DNA from: DASXKD01 sp963703605
GTDB lineage: Bacteria > Actinomycetota > Actinomycetes > Streptosporangiales > Streptosporangiaceae
Reading direction: 5' to 3'
Length of the DNA stretch: 64,000 bases
Assembly (NCBI GenBank): GCA_963703605.1
Contig: CAVPFC010000051.1
Location: 124,001-188,000, forward strand
A program made the translations under genes and the position numbers. The notes beneath the pieces are model-generated. The model had not been told where the DNA came from, did no database searches, and saw only the letters and a list, made by a program, of their open reading frames with translations. The number at the start of each line of letters is the position of its first letter. The stretch's first letter is position 1. Shown one piece after another: positions 44,146 to 53,007 of this stretch.

Positions 44146-44896
44146 GGTCAAGGCGACCGGCCAGCCGCCGGAAGTCATTTCCAGGCTTAACGATGAGCAC
44201 TGGGCCGGCCGTCTCTACATGCGGCGGGTGTCACCCGGGGCAACCTGGATCTTTGCGCGCCTGGGCTGGTCGCCGAACGCGGTCACCGTGGGGTTCATCG
44301 GTTGTGGCGTTGCCGCCGGGGCGGTCGCGGCGCTCGGCGGCCTGGCGTCTGCCATAGTGGCCGCCCTGCTTGTTCAGGCGTATCTGCTGCTGGACTGCGC
44401 CGACGGGGAACTGGCCCGGTGGAGTGGGCAGACCTCGGTCACCGGGGTCTACCTGGACGGGATCGGGCACTACCTCGGCGAGACGGCGCTGCTGGCCGGG
44501 CTCGGCATCCGGGCGCAGGGGCACCTGGCCTGGTCCGGAGGGTTTGTGAGCGCGGGGCTGGCGGCGGGGCTGCTGGCGGCGCTGGTCAAGGCGGAGACCG
44601 ACAACGTGATCGTGGCGAGGGCCAAGTGCGGGCTGCCCGGAACACACGAGAACGCTGCGCTGGCACCGCGCTCCGGCGGCCTGGCCCTGGCCCGGCGGGC
44701 CGCCGCCGCGCTCCGTGTGCACCGGGTCATCCAGGCGGTCGAGTTGTCCGTGCTCATCCTCGTCGCGGCGGTCATCGACGCGATCCGCGGCGGGCTGGCG
44801 GCTACCCGCCTGCTCGTGGTCGCCTGCCTGATCATTGCCGGGGTCATGGTCGTCGCGCACCTGGTGGCCATCGTTGCCTCGCGACGGTTGCAATGA
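44117..44896 (+). CDS. CDP-alcohol phosphatidyltransferase family membrane protein
   Basis: The 259-residue protein has about six helices. The catalytic motif is DCADGELAR, then GVYLDGIGHY. The usual pattern ends D-x3-D, but the last Asp is replaced by His here. These enzymes transfer a phospho-alcohol from a CDP donor to another alcohol. ATG at 44117 overlaps the upstream gene. The operon supplies a nucleotidyltransferase and a glycerol-1-phosphate source, so a CDP-glycerol-type donor is a reasonable guess; the acceptor is unknown. Confidence 0.85.
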   Translation: MSMSGPSLAEVKATGQPPEVISRLNDEHWAGRLYMRRVSPGATWIFARLGWSPNAVTVGFIGCGVAAGAVAALGGLASAIVAALLVQAYLLLDCADGELARWSGQTSVTGVYLDGIGHYLGETALLAGLGIRAQGHLAWSGGFVSAGLAAGLLAALVKAETDNVIVARAKCGLPGTHENAALAPRSGGLALARRAAAALRVHRVIQAVELSVLILVAAVIDAIRGGLAATRLLVVACLIIAGVMVVAHLVAIVASRRLQ

Positions 44897-44921
44897 CCGC
44901 GGCAACGGCTGCGGAGGGTAC

Positions 44922-45779
44922 ATGAAGCTCGCCTGCGTGATCTTGACGATGGGGGACCGGCCGCACGAGCTCGGTAGGGCGATCGCCAGCGCGATGGGGC
45001 AGCGGGATGCCGATCTGGAGATCGTGGTCGTCGGGAACGGGGCCGATGTGGGACCTGTGCCGCCGGACGTGACCGTGGTACGGCTTGCGGAGAATCTGGG
45101 GGTGGCGGGCGGCAGGAACGCGGGCGTCGCCGCCTGTCGGGGAGACGTGGTGCTGTTTCTGGATGACGACGGGTGGTATCCCGGGACCGGTCTCGGGGCT
45201 TATGTGGCGGAGCGGTTCGCGGGGGAACCGGAGTTGGCGGTGATGTCGTTCCGGGTGGTTGATCCGGAGACCGGTGCGGGGGCGCGGTGGCATGTGCCCC
45301 GGTTGCGAGCAGGGGATCCGGGACGGTCATCGGTGGTGACGACGTTCGCGGGCGGGGCTTGTGCCGTGCGGAGGGCGGCGTTCGTGCAGGCCGGAGGGTT
45401 GCCGGGGGCGTTTTTTTACGCGCATGAGGAGACTGACCTGGCTTGGAAGCTGCTGGGGCTGGGGTGGCGGCTGGAGTATGACGCTGCCGCGGTGATCTGC
45501 CACCACACGCTGCCGAACGCGCGGCACGCGGCGTTCCACCGGCTGGACGGGCGGAACCGGGTGCTGCTGGCCCGGCGGAACCTGCCGTGGGTGCTGGCCT
45601 GCTGCTACCTGCTGGACTGGTTCGTGCTGACCCTGCTGCGCGAGCGGTCGGTTACCGTGTTGCGCGCGTGGCTGTCCGGGTTCGTGGCGGGGTGGGGAAT
45701 GGACCCGGGGGAGCGCCGGCCGATGTCTTGGCGCACGGCCTGGCGGATGACCCGGCTGGGCCGCCCTCCGGTGGTTTGA
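44922..45779 (+). CDS. Family 2 glycosyltransferase (rhamnosyl/galactofuranosyl-like)
   Basis: This protein of 285 residues has a GT2 fold: KLACVILTMGDRPHELGRA, VVVGNGADV, LGVAGGRNAGVAAC, VLFLDDDGWYPG and AHEETDLAWKLLGLG. A C-terminal hydrophobic helix (NLPWVLACCYLLDWFVLTLL) anchors it. GGAGGGT precedes the ATG. Codons in 45000-45480 show more GGG and GTT than neighbours. It is the last gene of the CDP-alcohol operon. Confidence 0.88.
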   Translation: MKLACVILTMGDRPHELGRAIASAMGQRDADLEIVVVGNGADVGPVPPDVTVVRLAENLGVAGGRNAGVAACRGDVVLFLDDDGWYPGTGLGAYVAERFAGEPELAVMSFRVVDPETGAGARWHVPRLRAGDPGRSSVVTTFAGGACAVRRAAFVQAGGLPGAFFYAHEETDLAWKLLGLGWRLEYDAAAVICHHTLPNARHAAFHRLDGRNRVLLARRNLPWVLACCYLLDWFVLTLLRERSVTVLRAWLSGFVAGWGMDPGERRPMSWRTAWRMTRLGRPPVV

Positions 45780-45847
45780 TCTCCGTCCGGGGTGCTCTTC
45801 GAAGATGCCCGTCCGGGGCTGCCATATCGGTGCTCTGCGTAGCCGGC

Positions 45848-45868
45848 TGTGTATACCGGGTAGACACA
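45848..45868. promoter_or_regulatory. Operator-like palindrome upstream of the GT87-like gene
   Basis: A 21-bp inverted repeat in which nine of ten base pairs match, with outer arms TGTGT and ACACA and inner TACC-G-GGTA. It contains TATACC, a plausible -10, 75 bp upstream of the gene start. Confidence 0.55.
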
Positions 45869-45939
45869 GGCGGTGAGCAGGGCGAGGGATCTCTGAAAGA
45901 AACCCGGAAGCGGCTAGGATCGCCGTCAGTGGAGGGTGC

Positions 45940-47274
45940 ATGTCGATGCTCACGCTGAGGCAGGTGCCGCTGAGGTGCCCCGAACCGCGCCGGCTTGACT
46001 GGGCGTCGCCGACCATGGTGCCCCGGGTCTGGATGACGGTCGTCTTCGCCGCGTGCGCCGCGTATGCCCTGGCGATGGCCCTCGTCACCACGAACCATCT
46101 GCACCGGCTGTGGGGCGTGTTCGCGGCCTGCGCCTACCTGCTCGCGGCCATGGCGATCTTGGCCTGGCGGTCGCGGGGGCTGGACTGTGCGCTGGGGGTC
46201 AGCCTCGCCGGGGCGCTGATCGCGCCGCTGGTGCTGATGGCCGGCCACCGGTTGCAGCAGCCCGAGGTCCGCGTGATCAGCAAGTCGGCGGCGATGCTGG
46301 TGCGCCAGGGCACCCCGTACGCCGGGCCGGCCGCACTCGCCGCCGCGCACAGCCCCAACGTCTTCGATCCCTACCTGCCGCTGATGACGCTGTTCGGGAT
46401 GCCGCGCGCGTTGCTGGGCTTCTCCGTGCTGACCGACCCACGGATCTGGTTCGGGGCCGGGTTCCTGGTCCTGTTCGCCGCCGCGCTCGCCGCGGTCGGC
46501 GTCAAGGACGTGGTCCGGTGGACCGTGCTGGTGACCGTGTCACCGGTGATCGCGTTCTCGCTGACCGTCGGCGGCACCGACGTGCCGGTGCTCGCCTGTC
46601 TGTGCCTCGGGCTGGCGCTGCTCTGGCGGAAACCGCACTCCGTGCCGGCGGGCCTCGCCTTCGGGGTCGCCGCCGCGATGAAGGCGACCGCGTGGCCCGC
46701 ACTGCTGGTGGCGGCGGTCCTGCTCACGGCCAGAGATGGCAGGCGCGCGGCGGGGGTCCTGCTCGCGACCTCACTCGCCGTCTTCGTGGCCATCGTCGGC
46801 CCGGTGGCAGTGCTGTGGCCGCGTGCCCTGGTGCAGAACACGATCTTGTTCCCGCTCGGCCTCGCCAGCATCAAGTCCCAGGCGGTAAGCCCGCTCCCAG
46901 GTCACCTTCTGGTGGAAACCGGGCATACCGGTCACCTCATCGCGGTCGCCCTGCTCGCGCTGACCTGCCTTGGCATCGTCGCGTCGCTGGCGATCTGGCC
47001 GCCACGCACCGTGCCGGCCGCTACCTGGCGCCTCGTGATCGGGCTCAGCCTGATGTTCGTGCTCGCGCCCGCGACCAGGTTCGGTTACTTCCTCTACCCG
47101 GCCGGCTTGCTGGCCTGGTTGGGGATCTCCTGGCTCGGCTCCAACGGCGGCGCGGAGGACCCGGAGGCGGGCTCTGCCAGGGCGGAGAACGCCTCCGCCC
47201 AGGAGGCGTACCAGCCGGCGAACCAGGGCTCGCCCGCCGCGAGCGGGACGATGTACTCGACCGTCTGGGCGTAG
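45940..47274 (+). CDS. GT87/DUF2029-like polyprenyl-phosphate-dependent glycosyltransferase (inferred)
   Basis: This 444-residue membrane protein has about ten helices. VVRVISKSAAMLVRQGTPYAG and FDPYLPLMTLFGMPRAL form an extracytoplasmic loop like that in GT-C and DUF2029 proteins. VGGTDVPVLACLCLGLALLW is a conserved helix. It may use a polyprenyl-linked sugar to build an envelope glycan. GGAGGG precedes the ATG. Its last 60 residues, hydrophilic and Ala/Glu-rich, overlap the HD-domain gene on the other strand by 181 bp. Confidence 0.75.
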   Translation: MSMLTLRQVPLRCPEPRRLDWASPTMVPRVWMTVVFAACAAYALAMALVTTNHLHRLWGVFAACAYLLAAMAILAWRSRGLDCALGVSLAGALIAPLVLMAGHRLQQPEVRVISKSAAMLVRQGTPYAGPAALAAAHSPNVFDPYLPLMTLFGMPRALLGFSVLTDPRIWFGAGFLVLFAAALAAVGVKDVVRWTVLVTVSPVIAFSLTVGGTDVPVLACLCLGLALLWRKPHSVPAGLAFGVAAAMKATAWPALLVAAVLLTARDGRRAAGVLLATSLAVFVAIVGPVAVLWPRALVQNTILFPLGLASIKSQAVSPLPGHLLVETGHTGHLIAVALLALTCLGIVASLAIWPPRTVPAATWRLVIGLSLMFVLAPATRFGYFLYPAGLLAWLGISWLGSNGGAEDPEAGSARAENASAQEAYQPANQGSPAASGTMYSTVWA

Positions 47275-47762
47275 TAGGCGCGCTGCCGGAACTCCGGCAG
47301 CCTGTCCAGCGTCTGGGCGTTGCTGGCCCGGTCGGCGAGCTTGACCAGGATGGCGTCGTGTGGTGCGCGGCGCAGCCCGCGCAGGTACTCCTCCTTGACG
47401 CCGGCCCTGTCCTGGCCCGGCCCTGGTTCCGGGATCGTCACCCAGCCGACCAGCTCGGCGACCCGCGGGCCGAAGGCCGCGCCGATGTCGTCGAGCGTGC
47501 AGTCGGTGTCCTCCACCACGTCGTGCAGCACCGCGGCGCAGAGGATCTCGGGGGTGGTCACACCCGCGCCGCGGACGAGCACCTCCAGCGCCTCCAGGAG
47601 GTGCTCGGTGTACGGTGCCCCGGTCGGCCGCCGCTGGTCGCCGTGCCGGGCGACGGCGAACTCGGCCGCCTCGCGCAGCCGGGCGACCGTGTCGCCGGGC
47701 AGCCGCTCACGCAGTTCCGGCTCGGCCTGCTGCCAGGTGTGCCACTCGACGAAGAGCCGCAC
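47094..47762 (-). CDS. HD-domain phosphohydrolase (RelA/SpoT hydrolase-like)
   Basis: The 222-residue protein has HTEHLLEALEVL-like and AAVLHDVVEDTD metal-binding segments and VKLADRASNAQTLD, matching the stand-alone hydrolase of the RelA/SpoT or MESH1 type. (p)ppGpp or another nucleotide is a possible substrate. GTG at 47762 lies one base after the stop of the LCP gene, so it is coupled. The last 40 residues are low-complexity and overlap the GT87-like gene. Confidence 0.85.
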   Translation of the reverse strand: MRLFVEWHTWQQAEPELRERLPGDTVARLREAAEFAVARHGDQRRPTGAPYTEHLLEALEVLVRGAGVTTPEILCAAVLHDVVEDTDCTLDDIGAAFGPRVAELVGWVTIPEPGPGQDRAGVKEEYLRGLRRAPHDAILVKLADRASNAQTLDRLPEFRQRAYYAQTVEYIVPLAAGEPWFAGWYASWAEAFSALAEPASGSSAPPLEPSQEIPNQASKPAG

Positions 47763-47763
47763 G

Positions 47764-49446
47764 TTATCCGTTGCTGAACATCGACGGGGTGTCCGGCCCG
47801 GTGAACGCGGACTGGTCGTGGCAGATGTTCGTGCTGCCGGTGTATCCGTTGCTGGCGGTGCTGTTTCCGATGCTCTTGACCACCTTGGACACCGATTGCC
47901 CGCTGTGCTTGGCCTTGTGTGCGGAAGCCAGGCCCTTGAAGTTCGAGCCGAGGACCAGGTTCAGCGTCGTGCCCTTGATGCTGGACACCAGCTTGAGCTG
48001 GGCAGCGGGGATCTCCTTCTGCAGCGTGTTGGCCTCGGGGATCAGCCTCGCCGACCCGTATTCGATGACCGTGCTGCCGGAGATGCTCGCGTTGCCTTCG
48101 CCGGCCACCCTGAAGCCCTTGGTGGTCAGCTGGCTGGCCGTCGTGGCGGCCAGGCCCAATGCATTCGTGCCGTTCAGGACCTGGACCTGGACCTTATGGG
48201 TGCTCACCGTGGCCACCGGCTGCGAGCCCGTCCTGGCGTCCCTTCGGGCGGTCTTCTCGAGGTGGTTGTCACGGGCGACCGCGCGGAACAGCTTGTTGGC
48301 GTACGGCTGCCAAAATACGACCTGGTTGGCCGGGTTGCCGGGGTAGGGCGCGACGGGCGCGGTGATGAACTGCAACGAGCCTGTGCTCAGCCCGCGCAGG
48401 CTGTTGGCGATCGCGTACAGGTCGTTGAAGTTCATGTCGGTGGTGAGGGCGCCGGCGACGTCGTGAGCCAGGCCGTACAGCTTGGTCGGGCTGCTCAGCG
48501 AGCTCGACTCCGACTTGATCTTCTGCGCCAGCGAGGCCAGGAAGACTTGCTGGCGGTTGATGCGCTGGAGGTCGGAGCCCTCCCCGATGTGGCGCTCGCG
48601 GACGAACGCCAGCGCCTGTGAGCCCTTCACGACGCTCCGGCCGGCGGGCAGGTTCAGCCGCGAGGCCGGGTCCTTGATGGCGTAGGGCAGGCAGACGGGA
48701 ACCCCGCCGATGTCGTTCACGATCTGCCGGAAGCTGAGGAAGTTGACCTCGACGAAGTGGTCGATGTGGATGCGGGTGACCTGCTCCAGGGTCTTCCACA
48801 GGCAGGGCGCGCCCCCGAAGGAGTAGGTCCAGTTGAGCTGCTCCACGCTGCCTGGCTGAGCCTGCTGACCGGGGTGCCCGCTCCCGTCGGCGTCGCACTG
48901 GAAGATGGGCACCATGGTGTCCCGCGGCATGCTGACCACCAGCGCACCACTATGGTCCGGCGGGATGTGCAGCAGCATGGACGTGTCCGAGCGGGACCCG
49001 CCGATGCCGCGGCCAAACTTGCCCTGGGTACCGGCCCGCGAGTCCGAGCCGACGATGAGGATGTTCGTCCCGCCGTCCAGCTTCGGCGGGCGCTTGCCGA
49101 GCTGGTGGCTGGTAACCGTCACGTGGTGGATGCTGTCATAGACGTTCCGGTAGGCGGCGTAGGCGGTCAGCGAGATGAACGTCAGCGTCAGCGCCATGAG
49201 GATGCCAAGGATGCTGAGCAGCGGGTGACGGCCGAGAATGCGCTGGGTACGGCTGACCGCGCCGGATCGCGGCCCGCCACCGGACGGGCCCAGGCGCCCG
49301 GGCAGCCTGCGGCTCCCGGCGTCCTGGCTTTCCTTGGCCCAGTCGCCGTTGCCGCCGCGGTCCTTCGGCCGGATCAGCGAACCCAGGCGTTTCTTTCCCG
49401 CACCCAGCAACCCACCGGTGCCCTCAGCATCTTCGTAGCGGCTCAT
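47764..49446 (-). CDS. LytR-CpsA-Psr (LCP) family protein, second copy
   Basis: This 560-residue protein has an 80-residue basic cytoplasmic tail, one helix (LLSILGILMALTLTFISL), an LCP domain (SMPRDTMVPIFQCD, IDHFVEVNFLSF, VNDIGGVPVCLP, FVRERHIGEGSDLQR) and a LytR_C domain (VQVQVLNGTNALGLAAT). It attaches undecaprenyl-linked polymers to peptidoglycan. The transcript continues into the HD gene. It is homologous along its length to the LCP protein at 32670-34142. Confidence 0.9.
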   Translation of the reverse strand: MSRYEDAEGTGGLLGAGKKRLGSLIRPKDRGGNGDWAKESQDAGSRRLPGRLGPSGGGPRSGAVSRTQRILGRHPLLSILGILMALTLTFISLTAYAAYRNVYDSIHHVTVTSHQLGKRPPKLDGGTNILIVGSDSRAGTQGKFGRGIGGSRSDTSMLLHIPPDHSGALVVSMPRDTMVPIFQCDADGSGHPGQQAQPGSVEQLNWTYSFGGAPCLWKTLEQVTRIHIDHFVEVNFLSFRQIVNDIGGVPVCLPYAIKDPASRLNLPAGRSVVKGSQALAFVRERHIGEGSDLQRINRQQVFLASLAQKIKSESSSLSSPTKLYGLAHDVAGALTTDMNFNDLYAIANSLRGLSTGSLQFITAPVAPYPGNPANQVVFWQPYANKLFRAVARDNHLEKTARRDARTGSQPVATVSTHKVQVQVLNGTNALGLAATTASQLTTKGFRVAGEGNASISGSTVIEYGSARLIPEANTLQKEIPAAQLKLVSSIKGTTLNLVLGSNFKGLASAHKAKHSGQSVSKVVKSIGNSTASNGYTGSTNICHDQSAFTGPDTPSMFSNG

Positions 49447-49633
49447 AGCTGCTGCTCAGCGCTCCTCGGCATGAATCGTAGTCCGCGGGGCTGGCCCCAT
49501 TCTCCACGGAGAAGTCAGGGCATGTCGTGATATTCGAGCCGAATCAGCCAGCACGGTCCGCTGGTCAGAGGCAGCCCCATGCCTTCTTATAGGCGGATCC
49601 GGCAGGCAGTTGCCCGTTCTAGAGTAGAGGACG

Positions 49634-52448
49634 TGCGCCTCGGACTCCGACTGACCGCCCGGCAGACTGAGGAGAAGTCTACCGACAAGGGCGAGGACAA
49701 GCCCGCCGACGGCGCGGACGGGCCTGCTGATAGCGGTGTCACAGACCAGGACAAGCCCGGCCTGACCGTCAGCAATCCCGCTGACGGCGCCACCGCCGCG
49801 GCCGACGGCACCGAGGACGAACTCGTCGATCGTGGGGCCGCGGGGCTGGATGAGGGCGACACCGCAGGCGTGGGGGCGGGCCCGGCGCAGCCGCTCCGGC
49901 CGGGACCGAGGACGGGCTGGCCGATGTGAATCCTGCCGTCGACGGGGAAGATCTGGCGGACGTGGACACCGGCGGGGCCGAGGGCAAACTGGCCGGCGGA
50001 GACGTCCCCGGGACTGGGGACGACGCCGCTGGCGGCACCACCCTGGCCGGGGACGGGGCCGTTGGCGGCGACACCGCCGAACTGGACCACGGCGACACGG
50101 CCGCGCTGGACAAACAGGATCAGACGGTCGTCCTGCCCGGCCCCGGCGAGCCCACAACGGGCCCGGGCCGGCTAGCAGGCCGCCTGAGCCGGATCGCCGG
50201 CCTGGGCGTGGCGGCCGACGGCGTAAAGCGACTGGGCGCCACCAAGGGAATGCGGCGGCTGCGGGCCGGCGCGGTGCAGTTCGGCCGGCTCTGGCAGCCC
50301 GGCCCTGGAATACGGGAAGCCGCCGACCCGGGCGGCCGGGCGTTCGCCATGGTCACCGTGCTGCCAGCCCTGCTGCTCGTCGCCTGGCTGCTGCCCGGGC
50401 TGGTGCTACTGCTCGCCAACCGGTTCCTGCCGGCGCCGATGGTGCTGATCTCGGTCCCCATCGCGGTCGCACTCACGATGCTGGTCGCGCGGGAGATCCC
50501 CGGCCGCTGGCCGGCGCCGGACAGCAAGCCACAGAGCGCCAAGGCGCGGAGCCGGTCCTGGTCCGCGTGGTGGGGGCTGGCCGGGACGGTCGTGGTCGCC
50601 GGGGTGTTCGCCGCCTGGCAACTGGCGGTGAACTCTCCCCAGTTGATCGTGAGCCGCGATCCCGGGGCCTATGCGCAGCTGGCCTACTGGATCGCCGATC
50701 ACGGCGTGCTGCCGATCCCGGCGTCCCTGGCGGCGTTCGGGGGCGCCCACCCCGGCCTCACGTTCGCCAGCTACGGCTTCGCCACCCACGGAGCGGCGGT
50801 GGTGCCACGGCTGACGGCCGGCCTGCCGATCGTGCTCGCGGCCGGGATGTGGGCCCATGGCATAACCGGCGCCTCGGTGATGAGCCCCTTGCTCGGCGCG
50901 CTCGCCGTGCTCGCCGTGGGCGGGCTCACCGGCCGGCTGGCCGGGCCGCAGTGGGCTCCCGCGGGCGCGTTCCTGCTGGCTCTCACCGTGCCCGAGATCT
51001 ACACGAGCCGGTCTGCTTTCAGCGACACATTGGCGCAGGCGCTCCTGTTCGGTGGCTTGTGCCTGGTCGTCGACTCGTTCTCGTCCCGGCGGCCGCTGAC
51101 CCTGGCCGCGATTGGCGGGTTCGCGCTCGGTCTCACGGTGCTGGCGGGAACTGGCCTGCTCCTGGTCCTCGTTGCGGTCATCCCGGTTGCCGGAGCGCTG
51201 CTCGCCGGCCGCAGGCCGCAGGCCATCCCGCTGAGCGCTGGCCTGGTTGCCGGGGTTGTCTGCGGCGTGGCCGCGGCGATCGGGCTCGACTTCCCGGCGC
51301 TGGGTTCCACGGCGCCATCGTTGGGGATAATCGGCGTTCTGGCGGCGGCGCTCGCCGGCGTGACCGCGGTCGGGGTAACGGTGGGGCTGGTGGGCCCGGT
51401 GCGGCGGCGCGCGCGCAAGCTGCTCGACGGGCGCCCGCTGCGCTGGCTGCCCGACGCCGCCGCGGCGGTGGTGGTGCTCGCGGCGATCGGGCTTGCGATC
51501 CGCCCGTACCTGGAGAAGGTCCGCGGCCCGGCCAACCCGTATATCGCCGCGCTCCAGCGACTGGAGGGCCTGCCCGTTGGTCCCGGACGGGTGTACGCCG
51601 AGAACAGCCTGTACTGGGTGATCTGGTATCTGGGCGTCCCCGCGCTGCTGCTGGGGATGATCGGCCTGGCCATGGTCGCGCGCATGTGCGTGCGGGCGCT
51701 GATCACCTGGAAGGACCCGGACGGCACGGCCCGGGCGTGGGTGCTGCCGGTGGCCATCATCGGCTGGAGCGTGTTCGCCGTGCTGTGGCAGCCCGGCACC
51801 GTGCCCGACCAGCCCTGGGCGAGCCGGCGGCTGGTCCCGGTCATCCTGCCCGGCCTGATCGTGCTGGCAGTGTGGGTGGCCGCGTGGCTGATCGGGCGGG
51901 CGCACGCGCGGGGCGCGGGTGTGATGGCGGTCACGGTGGCAACGGCGTGCTTCGTGGCGGCCCTGGCGGTGCCGGCCGCGGCCATCACGTTCGGGATCGC
52001 GCTGTCGCGGCCTGCCAGCCCGGCGACCCGAACGGCCCTGTCCGGCCTGGCCTTCCGGCGCACGGGTGGGGGGGAGCTTGACGCGGTCGAGCGGTTGTGC
52101 GGGGCGATACCGTCCCATTCGTCGGTGCTCCTGCTGGACGAGCCCGCGGCCCGGGCCTTCGCCGAGGTGATCCGGGGTACCTGCGACGTCCCGACCGGGA
52201 TCGTGGCGGGCGCCTCCACCAGCGAGGTGGACCAGATCGTCAGCGGGATCGAGCGGGCGGGGCGGCATCCGGTGCTGCTCGCGACGCGGGAGTCCGAGCT
52301 CGTTCGTTATGGGGCATCCCCCAGCGAGGTAGTCAACCTGGCCACCCAGCAGGACTCGCAGCTGCTGACCCGGCCGCCGACCTCGACGTGGCCGGTGCAC
52401 TACGAGCTGTGGATGTCCGCGACGGGCGGCGCGGCCAACGGCGCGTGA
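49634..52448 (+). pseudogene. Large membrane protein (GT-C/GT39-like) with an apparent frameshift in its acidic N-terminus
   Basis: The main open frame (from GTG at 49926) gives 840 residues with about 12 helices. It has NSPQLIVSRDPGAYAQLAYW, an extracytoplasmic loop with an acidic pair typical of GT-C transferases, and a soluble C-terminal domain (SSVLLLDEPAARAFAEV). The preceding frame (GTG at 49634 to 49929) encodes an acidic sequence such as STDKGEDKPADGADGPADSG. The second frame continues the same style from GTEDGLADVNPAVDGEDLAD. One missing base between 49872 and 49905 therefore seems to split one gene. The 840-residue part alone may be translated. Specificity unknown. Confidence 0.65.
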
Positions 52449-52512
52449 ACCCCCGGGGCAGCGGACTGATTTGCCTCGCGTTGCCCGAGCCCTTAAAGTG
52501 ATGGGACACCGA

Positions 52513-52586
52513 CGCGGGGTGGAGCAGTTCGGTAGCTCGCTGGGCTCATAACCCAGAGGTCGCGGGTTCAAATCCCGCCCCCGCTA
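52513..52586 (+). tRNA. tRNA-fMet (initiator, anticodon CAT)
   Basis: A 74-nt canonical cloverleaf. The anticodon CAT is at 52547-52549 in loop CTCATAA, the stem has three G-C pairs (GGG/CCC), and the first acceptor pair is a C-T(U) mismatch, all marks of an initiator tRNA. CCA is not encoded. Confidence 0.97.
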
Positions 52587-52604
52587 CTAGGAAAGCCAGG
52601 TCAG

Positions 52605-52634
52605 AGGCCTGATCGCCAGAAGGCGGTCAGGCCT
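52605..52634 (+). terminator. Terminator after tRNA-fMet
   Basis: A 13-bp stem with one G-T pair (52605-52617 with 52622-52634), loop AGAA, followed by TCTT. Confidence 0.85.
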
Positions 52635-53007
52635 TCTTGATCATCCGTTGGCGGTTCGTTGGCGAGACATCGCCTCTGAGCACGGCACGATGCAGTTGGA
52701 GCTGACACAGAGCGGCATCGTTGGATGAGTGGCTTGGACCCACACTGCTCTACGGCGTGCATCCAGCCTCGGCAGCGCGCGCCAGACTTGAGGACTGCAC
52801 CATCACAAGGTGGTCGAGATACGCGCCGAGAGCCTGCAACTGCTTCGGCGCTGACCTGTGCGTACTCCTGAACTGGGCGAGCTACCTGTAGAAGACAGCC
52901 GACCGCCAACGTGGGCCGGAGCGTTGCCTCGTCCGTCGTCGCTGGTCGAGGCCGAACTCTGGGGAAGTGGGGCGCGGAGCCGCGGCTCGACGTGGGTCAG
53001 CCAGCCG
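52635..53007. other. Gene-free segment between tRNA-fMet and the TIG protein gene
   Basis: I find no credible gene on either strand; short frames here lack ribosome-binding sites and codon bias. Composition is slightly less G/C-rich than the core. It may be a decayed junction of an integrated element. Confidence 0.4.
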
